Assembly: GCF_001522545.3 (NCBI RefSeq)
Contig: NC_031773.1
Location: 23,918,406-23,982,405, forward strand
Length of the DNA: 64,000 nt
Direction: 5' to 3'
Source of the DNA: Parus major
Lineage: Eukaryota; Chordata; Aves; Passeriformes; Paridae
Positions 11,402 through 26,126 of the stretch are shown piece after piece (within the stretch, counting starts at the first letter, position 1; every line of letters begins with the position of its first letter). A model generated the notes under the pieces. The model was given only the letters and a program-made list of their open reading frames with translations. It was not told the origin of the DNA and did not search any database. A program made the translations under genes and the position numbers.

Positions 11402-14400
11402 ACTTTTTTTTCCTTTTGTTAGGTAAGTTTTGTTCAGGGTCTTCTGCTCCCCGTGCAATTCACCACATTAGGAGTGAGGGGGTTTAAGTATCTATTAAGC
11501 TAGCCTACTAACATGATTACTGGAAGAGTAGACTTCTGTTTCAAAAATATCTCCATCACATCAAAAGATTAATGGTAGAGCAACTTTTCCTAATCATGCC
11601 AAATCAAGAGCAAGATTCCAACAATAACTACAGAAATCGGACCAATGTCATACTGATTAAAAAAAAAAAAAAAAAAAAAAGATGAAAAAGCTAGAGGAAA
11701 TTAGGCAAAAAAAGAAGAGGACAGGATTTCTAGGAATCATGAGAAATTCTAGTCATTCTTATAAATGTAACCTAAAACATAAAAAAATAACAACTTTAAG
11801 CTTTATATAAAGACAGGAGGAATTCACGCCCAAGGTAAAAGGCAAGACTCAAGAACTCAAGAATAAAGTAAGCTGTAAGTTTTCTTGATCTCCCAGTTTG
11901 CCAGTTCTAATTAGGGACTGCAGTTCCAAGTAATAAATGAGAAAAATAAAATTGGAAAAGGTAATAATTTCATCTGTATAGTAAACAGATTTTGTAACAA
12001 TTACACAGGAGGGAAAACTATCTTCTGGTCAGATAACTCACAGTGCAAGTATACACTACATTGTTGTTTTGATAAAGGAGCAGTGGAAACTTGGTGTTAG
12101 ACCAAGATGGGAATTATTTTATATGGTCCTTCTCCAAGGGAAAGCTGCAAAGTTTTTGCGTAGGAATTTCTTCTGTGAAACATACAGATACTTCAAATGT
12201 GTGTACATTATGTTTTAACTATGCACTTAAAGATTTTTGTGAAGAATTTTGCCTTTTCTTCATGTCATAAATTCCTACTTGATTGTAACTGCAAATATAC
12301 AAAAGATAACCATCAACTAAAACATCTTCATATAAGCTACACAGTTTTTAACACTTCTACTTCCTAGAAAATTAAAGTACTTTTGTTCGTAACAGCTGTT
12401 TTTCTTGATTTAAACTTCATTCCAGAACAGAAGACTTTTATGGGGCTCTGGAATTTTCATGAAATGGAAAGTTTACATCCCAATCAAAAGTAAGAGTTAA
12501 TGATTTGCCATGCCTTGAGAATTTTGGGTGTATCAATTTACTGGGGATAAGTGATCCATTTGGCTATTTGCTATTCTAATTTGCTGACATAATGTATGCA
12601 TATAATGTCTTTTTACATTGAATGGATATGGTAAGAGCAAGGGGGGAGTCACACAGAGATAACTCTACTTGTTAAACTGCTGCAGGGGCACTACTGAGTG
12701 ATCTGGGATTGCACAAGGCAGTGGAACAGAGAGAAATCCAGTCCAGCTCTGGGGAACTTGATGCCCAGAAAGAGGTGCTGGAGCCACGTCAGTGCTCCAT
12801 ACAGGCTAATGCACGGATGCCTGATTAATCCAGGCAGAATTAATGTGGCCATCTTATTTCTGATGTTTGAACTAGCCCCATGGACAGCCCCACTGCACTC
12901 AGTTCTCCTCAGATTTGTGTGAACAGTCCAGAAATGCCTAAAGCAGGATTGCTAGGAACAGTCAAAATAGGTTTCTTCTGCATTTTTAAGAACAGATATG
13001 GAGGTCCCTTTATGCTTTTGAAGTCTATTAATGAAAGTTGAAAAACTGTTTTGCAGCTGATATGAAAGTATTTGAAGTGGTCTTGATGAGTACAAAAAAA
13101 AAATTACTCTGCACCCAACAAAAAGCCTCTTGTTTTTATAATATAGCACTTACTTTTACCTGAGGAGAGCAATATTTGAAAATCGTTGAGATCCTGAAAT
13201 ACAGATAATATCTTTCAGGATGTGCAGCCCTCAAATTAATCCTGGCAGAGAAGCATGCGATCTTAACTGTGTGCAGTGTGCAGTGGATGAACAGCACTGC
13301 AATCAGGAGACAAGGCTGGCACACACAGCATCCTGCTTTGATGAAAATGTCTATTGCTGTGCTCTGTGCTAACTGCAATTTCCTAAAGACTGGAATTTTT
13401 ATGCTAGATAGATCACGCTGTTAAAGTCCAGTTGGAAGGTTATAAAGTTCTGGGTTGCCAAGGCCACGTCATTATTCAATTGCTTTGCCATCTGCTAATA
13501 TCTCTGTGCCTATGACAAACCCAGGTGAATTCTTAAATATACAAGTGATCTATCAACTTGTGGCCATGTTTCTTCAGTGAGAGAAGACTAAACCAAAACT
13601 TTTTGCTGAAGAACATTATAACTGTGAATAAGTAAAAAAATAATAATAAGTTAAAAAATAATAATAGTGATAACAACAAAATGTGGCCTTATCTACAAAA
13701 CAATCCAAATAAAATGTAAAAATCTTGAAAATTTTATCCCAGAATTATTTTCCTGTTGGCCTGCAATAGAATGTGGCATTTTAATATTGTGGAATAGTGA
13801 GATAGTTGTCTTATAAAGGGGAATATAGACTGATATGTATACTTGAAGGACTTGAACATTCAGGAAGAAAATAACTTTGTTTCCTCTCTCTAACCAAAGT
13901 AAAAGGAGAACCTGTCTGCTTTCTGGTTGTGAAAAAGTGCAACTGGCTTAATTAATTACATAAATATAGTCAATCTGAAGCTGTAGAAATCAGTCTTCAT
14001 TTGACAGCACAATTGACTAATTGTCTCATACTGTTTGCTTCTGTTATGTCCAGAGCCTTCCTTGGAATGGTGAGGATGCTCCCTGCATTCCTACCATATG
14101 AGAATGGCTTCTTCAGCTGCCTGCAGAGCCCCCGTCCTTGTGGTCAGATGTGGAAGGAGCCAAACATGAGAGAACTTCCCCGAGTGGGGGGATACATTTC
14201 TCTCTGGGAAAAGGGACAATGGCATAGAGCTGCAAGACTGCCAGTTAAATCTCTTTCCCTGTCAGCAGCTCCATGAATCATTTTGAGCCCTTCCGGAAGC
14301 CTGATGAAGCCAATGGAAACCCCCTTCATGAGTTCATTGTTGTTTGGACTGGTGTCACTAAATCACTTTCATGTCCTAAGCTCTCCTTGGAAGAATTTTG

Positions 14401-17400
14401 ATGCTGTTTTATCAGATTATCTGTTTCACTTTTCTTTGGAAAAAATTAGGTTTCTCTTTTGTTGTGTTCTGTAAGCTTCTTATATGAAATGAAATCCAGA
14501 ATATTCATTTTTTAACAAAGAAAATATGGTTATGAACCAAAATAGCTTCTGAGCTTGTTTCTGGTTTTGGGGGTTTTTTTCCTATATATATAATTTATAA
14601 CATTTTAAAATTTGCTTTGATTCCTAAAATTACATTTACTTTGCTCTAAAAATTGCCACTATTCTTCAGTTATTCTTATGTCGCAAAATTTTTCATTCCG
14701 TTTATGGTTAGAAAAGCTTTGCTGGAATGAAATGATCTTTCAGAACAGTGTACCTTTTTATGTTTCCAGTATTAACTAACCACTCAGGGTGTGATCTTTT
14801 TGAAATCAGAGGATTTTCTATTATACAGGAGTGGAAATATTTAGCTTCTCTCTCCCCTCTCAGAAAACAAACCACATCCTGGAAAAATAAATGTTTTACA
14901 CAGAATTTATACATGATAAGAAATTCATTCCACAAGTGGAGTAAGACCTTTAAAAGACCTTTATCTACCTCACAGAATAAATCTGATATCCCTTAAAAAC
15001 CATTATGTGATCTCTTCCTCTCATCGCATGCAGATGCAACTCTCTCTCCTAAGTGCTAACACCGTAATTTCCATTCCAATGATGAAATTGGGTGTGGAAG
15101 GGGAGAAGTTTATCCTAATGCACTTGTATATGATTACATAATGGATTGTAAAAATTTAACATTTTGCTTCTTCTAATAAGCTTTTCAAAGCGTAATAAAT
15201 CTGACTATCTTAAAACATCTGTTTGCTCTGGAAGATCAGTCGGGAGGGTTGGGCATCCTGCTGGTGGGGCTGCTGAGACTGTTTAAAGAGCCTGGTTGAT
15301 ACTTGCAGCGTATATTACAAAAGAGCTATTCTTTAGAAAACTTTTGATTTGCACAGCTTGCAAACACAGAATCCTGAGCTTTGTCTGTGCAAGATGTTTC
15401 TCTAGAAGTTCTTCTGGAAATTTTGTTAACAAAGTGTATCAGAGATGCTTGAAAGGCAGGACACTGTTAACAATATATGATAAAAAAAATCATACAGCCT
15501 TTCTTTTCTGCTGTGTCTGAATAGGGCTTCTGGCACTTCGGACTAAGGGGCATCTCACCAGGTGCAGAAGGGTCAACAGGGATGGCCCTCAACTTATAGC
15601 TGATGTGCACCTCCAGAGAACTTACATTGACGAGCACTGGTCAGGGCAGATACCAGTTTCATTTATTTCTGCATTGCAAAACCTTCTGCTCTAAAGCAAC
15701 CTTGAAGTGCCTCTTCTTGTTTTTTTTACTCCTGTGTGGTGATGAAATAGAGTGTGAGTCAGTACCCAGTAAGGCAAACTTATTCCAGCAAAGAGGTTCC
15801 ATAACAAAATCTTTCAGTGGCCATCCACTCACACTGTAAAGCCCCTCTGGAGTTGTCTGATGATACAAATTAGCTATAGCAGAGCAGACACTGCTGACCA
15901 TGGAGTTTCTACCCAGAACATCTGCAGTGTTTTGCCTCCCTGGCTCTGTTTAAGTAGAAAATGCAATGTGGTGACAACACACCATGTTTTGTGCATTTAA
16001 ATGTTGTATCAAAAAACCCTTCATGTGACTTTTAGAAATTTGTGAATTAAAGGACAATCAAATATTTCTGAAGCTGGACAGTAGTAATTAAGATACATAA
16101 AAAAGTTTCAGAAAAGTTTAGATCACAGCACTGTGAAGGTTTAATAATGCACTTGTTTATCTAAAACAAAATTATCTTATTTTTCTAAAGATACCAAGAT
16201 AAAACATGTGACATAGGAAAAGACATGTTACCAGGGGACTGTACTGGAGATCTGATAGAACCTAGCTCCACAAATTTCTTCCCTGTGGCAGTGGAGGGAG
16301 TTAGAGTGGGTTTGGAGATGTCCTGAGTTCTACCAGAGCAAAGAAAAAAAAACCAGAATCCTGCAACATCTTCTGCATTTCCCTAATTTTCACTATGTTC
16401 CACAGCAAGTGAGAGATAGCGAAAGGCGGGGTTCAAAATGATAGTGGGAACAACCCAAACTTTATCATTAGGATAACATTGACTGATTTGCATAGCAGAA
16501 CTTGTGCAAACACCTCCCAAAACAATTACTGCAAGCTGCATTTTATCTGGACTCTGTTGAAGCAGAGACAAGAGAAAGGCAGATGGATACAAATAAAGCA
16601 AATCAATATTTCAGGATTTTCAAATATGAGTATCCTAAATCAGTTCCCCAATATCAGTAGTGAAAGAAAACAACCCATTATCAGAATCAATGGGATGTAG
16701 CAGATTGCTTTCCAAACTAGAGTGGTTCTTGGGCTGTTTTCATGAATTTAAATCCCATTATAAATGTGGATGTTATGATTTTTCTTGCTGGTTTATATTA
16801 GTACATAACTTGAATGTATATATATGAGAAAATTCCTTTTCTCAAGGAAAGGAAACAAGCCAGTTGATTTTCTCTTATACCAAGCAGATCAATAGATACA
16901 CTGAATAAAGCTTGTGTGAAAAGAGAATCAGCCCTGATTTTCAACAATACTTATAGCTATAGACACACTAGCTGCAGGAAATCTGCCTCTTTGACTCCTC
17001 AATTCTAGTCTCTAATACGCTCTCTCTGATGGCACCATGACAATTTTCTGAAGTAGATCCCTGAGACCTTGGGTCATTAGGTTTACTTTACTTTGTATGG
17101 TTTGTCTCAAATGTGAATTCAGGTTTTCTCAGGTGTACCACCTGCTCCTTCAGTGAAGCAGTGAGATACCATGACAGCTGAATCACTTCCCACCCCAGTG
17201 AAGCTTAGTGAAAAATGTTCCTCTGACATGTATCACCTATTTAAGCAGTCAGGGAATATTGTGAGGAACAAGCTTTCTTAGATTATTTCTGTTTAGGAAT
17301 AAAAAGATAAAGCATTTTTTCCTTGTGCTATTTCCAATTGGAAATACTATAAGGAAGCATGTTTCTCATTATATTTCCTATTTGTCCAAGTGTATTCCCA

Positions 17401-20387
17401 TGCCAAGGGAACAGCTGAATCAAAAGGCAGATAATACCCCAGAGTTTTGATGCAAGCAACTGGCAAGTAAGAGCAAATTACTAATCTCCTTTCTTCTTTA
17501 ACTTTTTTCTTTCCCCCTCAAAATTGTTGAAAACTTTTGAGGCAAAATGAAAACAGAGTTATGGCTTAGGAAACTTCCACAAAGCCTTATTCATATTTTC
17601 TGACAACAATCTGCTAACTAACTTATGTAAATATGAACACTTTATGCTTTCTAACATAGTTAATTGAAATTAAAACCCGACTCTGATTGAGGCTGATGAT
17701 AACTTGCCCTGTCTCGTGTATTTGCTGTAAGACTCAGTATCGTGCTGTGTTATTTAATATTTTCTTTATTCTTGTCTTAATAAAAATTTTTTCCTTATGT
17801 AACCAGTGGGTGTAGGGCAAAGCTTCTCTATCATGCATTGAAGTATGGACTATTCCACAAGCAACATTTTATCTCAGGGCAGGGAAGGGAAAGTGAGCAT
17901 CTCTTTGCTCCCTGATGTTATCCAAGATGGATACAGCCTGGGCTCCCTCCTCTTCTAGACAGGACTGACAGTAACAGAGGTAAACAGGAAAAGTGGTGCT
18001 TTTGTCTGTGGACAGTGTCAATGTGTTCTTCTCAGCAATTGTGCCTCCTCAGGGTTATCACGTTGTCTAGCAGACAAAATGCCAGATGAACACACAGCTG
18101 TGAATTCAGGAAGCTGACATTGCATGCACTATGGATGCCCTAAAATTTTGGGGTTTTTTTCCCCAATAAATGGTTTCTAACTAAAAATGTCAAAATTCCT
18201 TTCCTTTCTGAGTCTATCTCTGATTAGAGGGAAATACACCTTTTTCACTCCAGGTAATTTCTGGATCGACTTCAAAAATCAAAGAAAAACACTTCCATTG
18301 ACACATAAAGGAGATTTTGAGTTCGACATAATCAGGATTTGCTTTAGGGACTGGTGGTGGGCAGGGTGGGGAATAATATTTTCCTTGATGAAGTTCATTA
18401 AATTATTTCTATGTCACAGAATTTTAATTTAATGTCTTTAACTAAAGATGTTTGTTGCTTGTAAAGTGCTATTTTCCATTTTCTCTTTCTCACATTTACT
18501 AGTGGGGAAAATAGTACGGTTGTTAAACAGGTATAATTAAATATTATTAGCTACATTTTATTTTCAGTAGTTAGACAGTACTTTTTATTTTTTTTTTACC
18601 AAGATGACTTATCTGGATGGTATTTTAAAATTGACGTTTTCCTGCATCAAGATTGTGCTTGAAAAAGCCAGTTTTAAAAAACAATGAGCATCTAACAAAA
18701 GGAGAAACTGAGGCAGAAGGCATTATAGGATTTATAATTCATTCATGTCACTGAAAAAATCTTAAATTCTTCCTGTCTTAATCAGGGTTCAGACATTATT
18801 TTTTTACAGCAAAGCCAACAAATACCAGATTTCTCTGTAGTCTTCTTTGAGTAATTTTTTAATTAAAAAGGAGTATGAAAATACAAAATGATTAAATGCC
18901 AGGAATAATTATGATTGCTGTAACAGTGTCTGCAAGTTTTACAATGTAGAGCCCTGAATACTTTGTTTCTTTTCGGTATTCTTATGGTTTAAAATAATGT
19001 GTTATTGTATTTTAAGATTCTGGTATGGAAAAAAACCAAAAAACAAAACAAAACAAAGGAAAAAGCAAAAGTAACTTGTCACTTAGTAATTCATGTGGAA
19101 AGAGACCTAGTCTACAAGAGGACATTATTGTCAGCTGAATGAAAGAGATTAAATTGATAAGAAAGAATAGAGGTCTGCTTCCTTCATTGTCTTGGAAAAT
19201 ACATTTGTTAGGCAGCTTTCCAACACAGAAAAGAGAATAAGACACTTCCTGGGACAGAAAGATTAGTAGTTGGAATAGCAGTCTTTCATGATAAACAAAC
19301 CACATCTTTTTACCCTTTTAGGATTTGAGAATTGCTCTCCAATTACACTTCTCTTTTATCAAGAAGTGAACATGACTGCAATGGTAACTTAAAGAGGACC
19401 TAAACTTTAACATGAGGCTTTTAATTTAGTTTCTTTAATATCTGTTAACCACACTTATGTTTTACTGGTAGATGCTTAGCTCTCGCTTGGTGACAAATGT
19501 GCTTTCTTAGGCAGGCTCAAATATCTGATGAGTGATGAGTTATTGGTAATATTTTTCTCCATATAAAAACATGATGTGAGCAGCTACTGCTGAGGATATG
19601 ACTTTAATTGGTTAAAGGAGATGAACTCAATTCCTTGATCAAAGGTTCTAAGCATTATCTACTCAATCAGCTTTCAAATGCATAAGGGATAGCCATTTAT
19701 GAAAAGCAGTTTTCAATCCAGACCTTAGTATAAAAGAAACACTTGGTTAACAAAAATTGTATACAGGGAAAAAGGATCGCAATAAAACAAGCTATTGTTT
19801 CTTCAAATAAATTGTTTAATGGAAAAAGCCATTATCAGTTAAATAACTTTGTGATAATATGACAGTGGGTCATATATCACAGACTTTTCTCCAGTTTAAA
19901 AGCTTGAACAAAAGCCAAATCTTTCTATTGATTGTAATGGCCTTCAAATAAGGTCTCATATAGTGAAATAATGCCCTTTATGTAACTAACCATCTCCAGA
20001 TAATTCCTGAATTACAGTCAAAGCATTTATCTCTACCCAATTCTGACCTTACTTCCAGCAGAAATTACTCAGGTATATCTGTTATTGTTTATCCTCCCTC
20101 CTGTGTGGCTGAACATCTTCATGCAGGCCTTCAAAGGCCTGCTACTAAGTTATGGAATTGATAATCCTTTAAAAAAGTACAGTATCAGTTTGTTTCAAAT
20201 TTGTAAAATCAACTAGTATACCATACATTTCCTTGTAGTTGCAGGAAACAGCAGTACAGTTCTGCTTTCTAAGCAATTAGAACAGACAAAATGATGTTTG
20301 CTATGGAGAAATGTATCTACCTATACTGGTATCCTTCCTCCATATTCTTGGTGTCATTGGCGAAAAAAAATATAAAATATTTATCAA
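11402..20387. other. Gene-free stretch, AT-rich
   Basis: About 9 kb with no gene, RNA gene or identifiable transposon. It contains a 22-base A-tract (11659-11680), a diverged 18-bp tandem pair of AATAATA type at 13631-13666, an A-rich stretch near 19025-19065, and a perfect 9-bp inverted repeat with 2-base spacer at 20123-20142. Short open frames around 14000-14330, 15600-15900 and 19012-19305 occur on both strands and match no family I know. Confidence 0.4.
11659..11680. repeat. A(22) homopolymer tract
   Basis: Uninterrupted run of about 22 A residues. It might be the tail of a decayed retroposed sequence, but the DNA before it shows no recognisable element, so it is best called a simple repeat. 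Confidence 0.9.
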
Positions 20388-20437
20388 TAATATATATATA
20401 GGGGTGTGTGTATATATATTTGTATATGTATATATAT
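20388..20437. repeat. (TA)n / (TG)n compound microsatellite
   Basis: Alternating TA steps interrupted by a GTGTGTG block and single G substitutions. This is a compound alternating purine-pyrimidine repeat able to adopt cruciform or left-handed forms. Confidence 0.85.
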
Positions 20438-21005
20438 TCCAAAGAATTCCTATAGACAATGAGATTTCTACCCCACATTCTTGTACTTCTAGAACAAACC
20501 TAGCCTAAGTAGTGATGATATCAAAATAATTACCATCACTTGCTTGGTATGTGAGACAATATTAATAGAGGGTGTTGATCATCAAAAGTCTGCTAGTAGG
20601 GACATCTGAAATCTTTTCAGAAAAACAAAAAAAATGGGACAGCAACTTGCTGTTTCAGAAAACTAACCAAATCCAGAGAATATGATCTTCCTGATGTATG
20701 TCTTGGCCAAAATTCCTTCCTCTCAGTAACTTAAGGAGACTCTGTATAGGATAAAACAGCAGAAAATTAAGCTTATTGGAAGTCACCCAATTAATAGTTG
20801 AGAATTGAGTTTAAACATGATGATCAATGACTAATGGATATCTCTGCATACTACTGTGTACCTAGGCAACTATATTTAAGCAGTATGACTGAAACAGTTA
20901 GGTATAAATTGGTTGAGAACACATTTATGATGGAAAACATCATAACATCTTCATAAAGATGGAGAACTTTCCTCTTTAACAAAAACATGAATCATCTATG
21001 AAGAT

Positions 21006-21416
21006 GATTAGGGGACAGGAACATCTCTCTTATGGGGAGTTGGGCCTGCTCAGCATCAAAAGAGACAACTGAGAGCAGATCTCATAAATGCACACAAGTA
21101 TCTGCAAGGGGGGTGTCAAGAGACTGGGCCAGTCTCTTTTCAATGGTACCCAGCAACAGGACAAGTGGCAATAGTCACAAATTGAAGCACAAGAAGTTCT
21201 ATCTGAATGTGAGGAAAAACTTCTTTCCTTTGAAGGAGAAAGAGTAGTGGAAGAGACTGCTCAGAGTGGTTGTGAAGCTTCTTTCTCTGGAGATATTCAA
21301 AAACACCTGAATGCGATCCTGTGCAACTTGTTCTAGGTGAACCTGCTCTAGCAGTGGGGTTTGACTACATGATCTCCAGAGGCCCCTTTCAACCCCAAAC
21401 ATTTCATGATTCCCTG
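21006..21416 (+). mobile_element. CR1 LINE retroposon, 5'-truncated 3' end
   Basis: The segment follows the well-known 3' part of avian CR1 elements. It has a block resembling the conserved region around 'GGGCCTGCTCAGC', then the segment with GACAAGTGGCAA and GAGGAAAAACTTCTTTCCT. The terminal region reads GTTTGACTACATGATCTCCAGAGGCC and ends in the CATGATTC-like tail. CR1 is a non-LTR retrotransposon that copies itself by target-primed reverse transcription and leaves mostly 5'-truncated copies. This copy contains only the end of ORF2 and the 3' UTR, carries many substitutions and cannot move. Subfamily not assigned. Confidence 0.9.
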
Positions 21417-24400
21417 AATTTTAGAAGGAGCCACAAGGGCAGGAAATCTTAGGGATTTCTCAGTTTCACGCAATTGTTGAAGGATTTACTAGACCTGTCT
21501 GAGTGCGAGAGCAGTGCATTAGATTTAGGGCTCCAGCCACTTTTCCTTGCTGGGTTAGCAGTGTCAGTTTGAAGCATCCACACCCTGAGCTGTGTACTTT
21601 GCCCATCTTCCCAGCAGTGAGATGTGTTTTCTCCACACCACCACCACTACTTGCTTATACTACTTTGCATACATAGCCTTCGGGAAATCATCTAGGTGCT
21701 CTAATGTGCTTTTTCTATCATGCTGATTAGAGAGTGATCTACTGACTCCAGGTGAGCATAACTTGAGGCCCTCAGATCCTGTGGTACAAGGAAAAGCTCC
21801 AGGTGAGGGATAGTCTATTGCAGTGGAGATGGTCTATGCATCTTTCCCCATATGGAAGGAAATTTTGTGTTGCTGTTGTATCAATGTGGATCAATTAATA
21901 TGTTGGTATGTTAACATGCCAAAAAATTATCCTGAAAATTGCAGGAGTAATGTCCTTGTGACACCAGCCACCCCAGCAGTTTTGTTCCTGGTTGCAGCTG
22001 AAATGCATGCTTATTAAAGCTGACCAAGTTTCTTTCTCCAAGTGTCCTGTGGTACAACACCCTGGATGACCATGGCCTGCAAGGGCTGCCGGCCATCCCT
22101 GGGAGCCCTCACATGTCCCAGTAGCTCTTTCACACTCAGTCTATGGCTCTAGTGCTCCCGACTTGTTGCACATGCTACAATAAAATTTTAAAAAATATTT
22201 GTGTGAATTTTATGGAAATTAGAAGGAGTACAAGGATTTGTAGCCCTCTGAAGCTGTAAGCAACCTGTTCTTTGTGTAGTGGAGCTTCATTGACATAATT
22301 TTAAGGATATAAAGGGCTGATGTCTGTATCTGAATAAGAGATCTCAGGATTTATTTATAGTTAATGGAAAGGAATGGCCACTTTTAGATTACAATTCATC
22401 TGTCCTATTTTACACCACGCTGGGGAACCTGAGTGTGTCACACATGTGAACTAAAAGGAACAGGCTTTAAAATATTTTAATTGCCACTGCCTCCTCGAGT
22501 GAGAGCACACAGGACATTGCAACAGCTATCTGGCTGTTGGTGCATCCTGTATTAATGACTTGTTGGATGGGATGCCAGGGAGAACATTTTGCATGCAATT
22601 ATTTGTTTGTTAGGCTCAAAAAACCCCAGAGGCTTTTGCTTGGTTTCCACTTTTTTTTTCCCCAGCAAGTCTTTTCTCTTAAACCTGTTTGGAGAATGGA
22701 AAGAATACATAAAGTAAGTGTATTGGTAGTAGACCTTGGTAGTAGACTTGAAGTATCTTTTGCAAGTTAGTTTTTGAGAAAATGGAGACACATTAAAGTT
22801 AAGGGTTAATCTTCAAAAGGCACTGCTGGAACACCAAATTTGGAATATTGAACCACAGGTAGTTCAACATGCATAGTCAAAAATGGAGGCAATCTGGCTT
22901 GGAAATAGCTTTTTGAAATGTGTTTAACTTCTATATGACTCAATTTTTATTTTTTTTAAATGTATAGAACAATACTTATCTCACATGGAGAGAAAATTAT
23001 ATTGCCAACACACAATAGGTCTGCAGCAAAGATGGGGATAAAATCATGGACTGAAAAATTGTGCTTTAAACAGTAGCTACACTCCATTCCTTTCTTACTT
23101 CAAGCTTTGGCTTTAAACATTGTTACTTTGGGATTTACTGTAGTTTTTCTCTACCATTAAAGGGCAGATTATTTCAAAAGTACCTTTCATTCAAACTAAA
23201 TAGACTTTCAAAAAGAACTTAAGCTTGCTCATGTGATTTGTTTCCTTTTGCTTCTGTCTTTCACACTTGTCTCAACACACTTCTATCCATCCTGATTTGG
23301 AAGCAGCAGATGCAGGTCTCTCAGCTTCTGTAAAGGCACACATTTACCAATATATAAAAACACCACTTGGACAGGAGAGCACCTAGCTATGATTCAGCTG
23401 CTTATAGCTTAAAGTGTATCTCTTTCATTGGACTTTGTAGACATAGTATGTCATGATTTGCTAATGGGGACATAAGAAAGGATTCTAAATTTCATTGCCT
23501 ACTCTGTTACTAACATGACAGGAGACCTTGGGCAATCCCTATGAGTTCTCTTGCTAGTCTTTCTGTGTTTTTTCTATCTTGTATATCAAGTCTGTAATTC
23601 TGCAGAAACACACACCCACAAGTAGTTTATTCATTGAGTAATTCTGTTTTAAAAGTTTACAGTTTGAGCAGGTATTTTTGTAGGGCATAGATGGGCGCTT
23701 CATTAGGGTTTATGTGGAGTATAGAGCAGTAGGAGCCTAATCTTGGCAGGAGAATTTACACAGTTTCATCATCCTGATGCTAAACAATTTTCAACAGGCA
23801 TAAATTGCTGTAAACTGGATAGAATTACACAGATTTTCTGTTACCTTATGTACCAAAGTGGACATCTTATTCTGTAGTAAGACATATCACCATAAAGTTT
23901 CCATATTAATTGCATTTATCCATATTTGCATTGCTGAAAATGATGCAAGCTCCTAAATATCCTTGCTGGGTTTTTAAAATTTCAGCATTCCCATTGAACT
24001 TTTTGATCTTCCATTTTTTCCTCTGCAAAATATGCTTTGTCCTGCCTCTGTGGTTACACTTGATTTGTAGATGTACAGGTGTTACATCACCTCTTATGTA
24101 GAATTATGCTGCTACTATCACTGGAGAACTTAAGGAAGAATGTTTTGTCATGATAAAAAAGAAGTATATATTTACTGTATATTGTGCAAAATATAATCCC
24201 CTTCCAGAGTAAATTCTGTGTTGTTGTAAATTCTGACCCTCATCAAGAATTTTTTTAAGGCCTGGTTTTAGGAATAAGAAACTATGCAATTACTCATGGC
24301 GGCATGGCTGTACTACAAAAAGAGATAAAGCTCTGTTGTCTTCCATGCTCAGCTCCGAAGTCTCTCTCGCTGTCACCTTCATGGGGAATGGGATCTGAGA

Positions 24401-26126
24401 GACGACAAATGCTCACACTGAGTAGTCTTTTCCAGGAACAGATGTTGCTTTTCCTGCCTTTTCTATTCCTCCTGCACTCATATGACTGCTCCATAGGGAG
24501 CTCTCTGGGACATGTCCTGGAGTTATATCTTAGCCGTGTCCTGCTGTACCAAGTTCAAACTGTTCAGCTCAGTCTAAGTCCCAGACATCCTAAGGACTAG
24601 CTTCAAAATTAAGATTATATGCTCAGCTGAGAAGTTCTGAGATTAATGATTGATGATAATTGGGATTTTTTGGCTATATAAGTTACATATTGAAAATATA
24701 CTGACTCTTTAACAAATAAAAATGACAAAAGAAGGAAGAAGCTCTATGAAAGCTCTTTGGGGTGTTCAAGTGACGTTCAATATACAGAAAATAAAAAGCT
24801 ATTTAAAAGATCAGAACTTTAAAAACTCTAGTAAAATGACATGCAATTACCTATTTTTTAATATATACAAGCATTATTTTAAATCTCAATAAATATAAAT
24901 GCTTACTGATTAGTTCTAACTCTAAATTCCTGAATTGTATGGCTTATTAATTTCTTTACAGTATTAGTATTTTGAAAATTATCTTACTTACCCTTCCACA
25001 CATTTATCCAGTGAGGACTGATGCTAATAAAAGTCACATATACCATGTGCAGATTAGAGCTCAGTTATCTAAAGAGTTCAATTTGAGCATGAAATGCAGT
25101 GAGAGCAAATATGGGATACATTAGGGATTTTGAGACTTTGCAAAGAGTAAGAATATGGTATTGGGATTTTGTTAACTGATAGGTAAGGAAGTCTAGCTAT
25201 CACACAGTGGTGTCAGGATGATATTGCTGTGAACTGGGAACACGGTAGGATTTTCTTACAGGTTGTCAGAGGAGGGAGGGGGAAGGGCTGCTCCCTGTGG
25301 TATACATTCATTTATTGACTACAGTCACAGTTATTTGCTTCAGCCAGCATGATCTGAAATGCATGTACAAAAGCATATAGGTATTGGAATTTTCAACTCA
25401 AATCAGAATCCTAATTAACTGTAAATCGTAAAGCCAGTAGCCTGAGGTATATTAAAATGAGAACTTTGTACATGAAAGGCTGCACATGCCCCAAAATCTA
25501 AGTATTTCCTACTTATAAACCTCCAAATTCACTGCATCAGCTTCCATGACTGTAATTCTGTTCCTGAGGGATATACAAGTAGAGTTAACTGAAAACAAAT
25601 ATGAGTTTGCAACTCAAAGAACAAGTCATTTTATGGAGACATTAAAAATCACTGACATAAGGAAAGACAACATAAAATATTTGTACTTAAGGTAAGAATA
25701 TGACATTAAAGCCAGAAGTGAACTTAGTCCATTGTACTTCATCAAATGGCTCTTTAATCTCTAAATGTGTGTGATTATAAAGACATTAATTTCAAGGGGA
25801 AAACCACATCAGTAAAGCACCGCTGAAACACCTGGCACAATTGAATTTCACGCAGCACCAAACGTGAAGGCAAAGAGATGAAGTTACGAAACACATTGAA
25901 CAGAACTGACACAGAGAACACCGTTCTATCAGACACATAAAAGGTTCTGGTTATAAAGACCCTGTCCTACTTAGGGCAACAGGGGTTATGTTGCCTTTAA
26001 TAGGAGCAGAATCAAGCTGTAAAGGGATATTTGGTCAGTCCTTTGGTGTTCAGGAGCAAACAAAAAAACAGAAGTTGCAGAGCCCTTGAGCCTGAGGACC
26101 CTCTGCTCTGCATCATTATTACCATT
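21417..26126. other. Gene-free stretch
   Basis: About 4.7 kb without supported genes. A moderately GC-richer block at 21960-22200 ends with AATAAA near 22180, and a perfect 2 x 13-bp tandem pair with one change lies at 22723-22748. Open frames at 24294-24600 overlap on opposite strands and are not recognisable. No transposon seen. Confidence 0.4.

Noticed and set aside
21960..22200. GC-richer block ending with AATAAA, considered as a 3' UTR or solo LTR end
   Set aside because: No paired LTR ends, target duplication, poly(A) tail or upstream coding sequence; AATAAA is frequent in AT-rich DNA.
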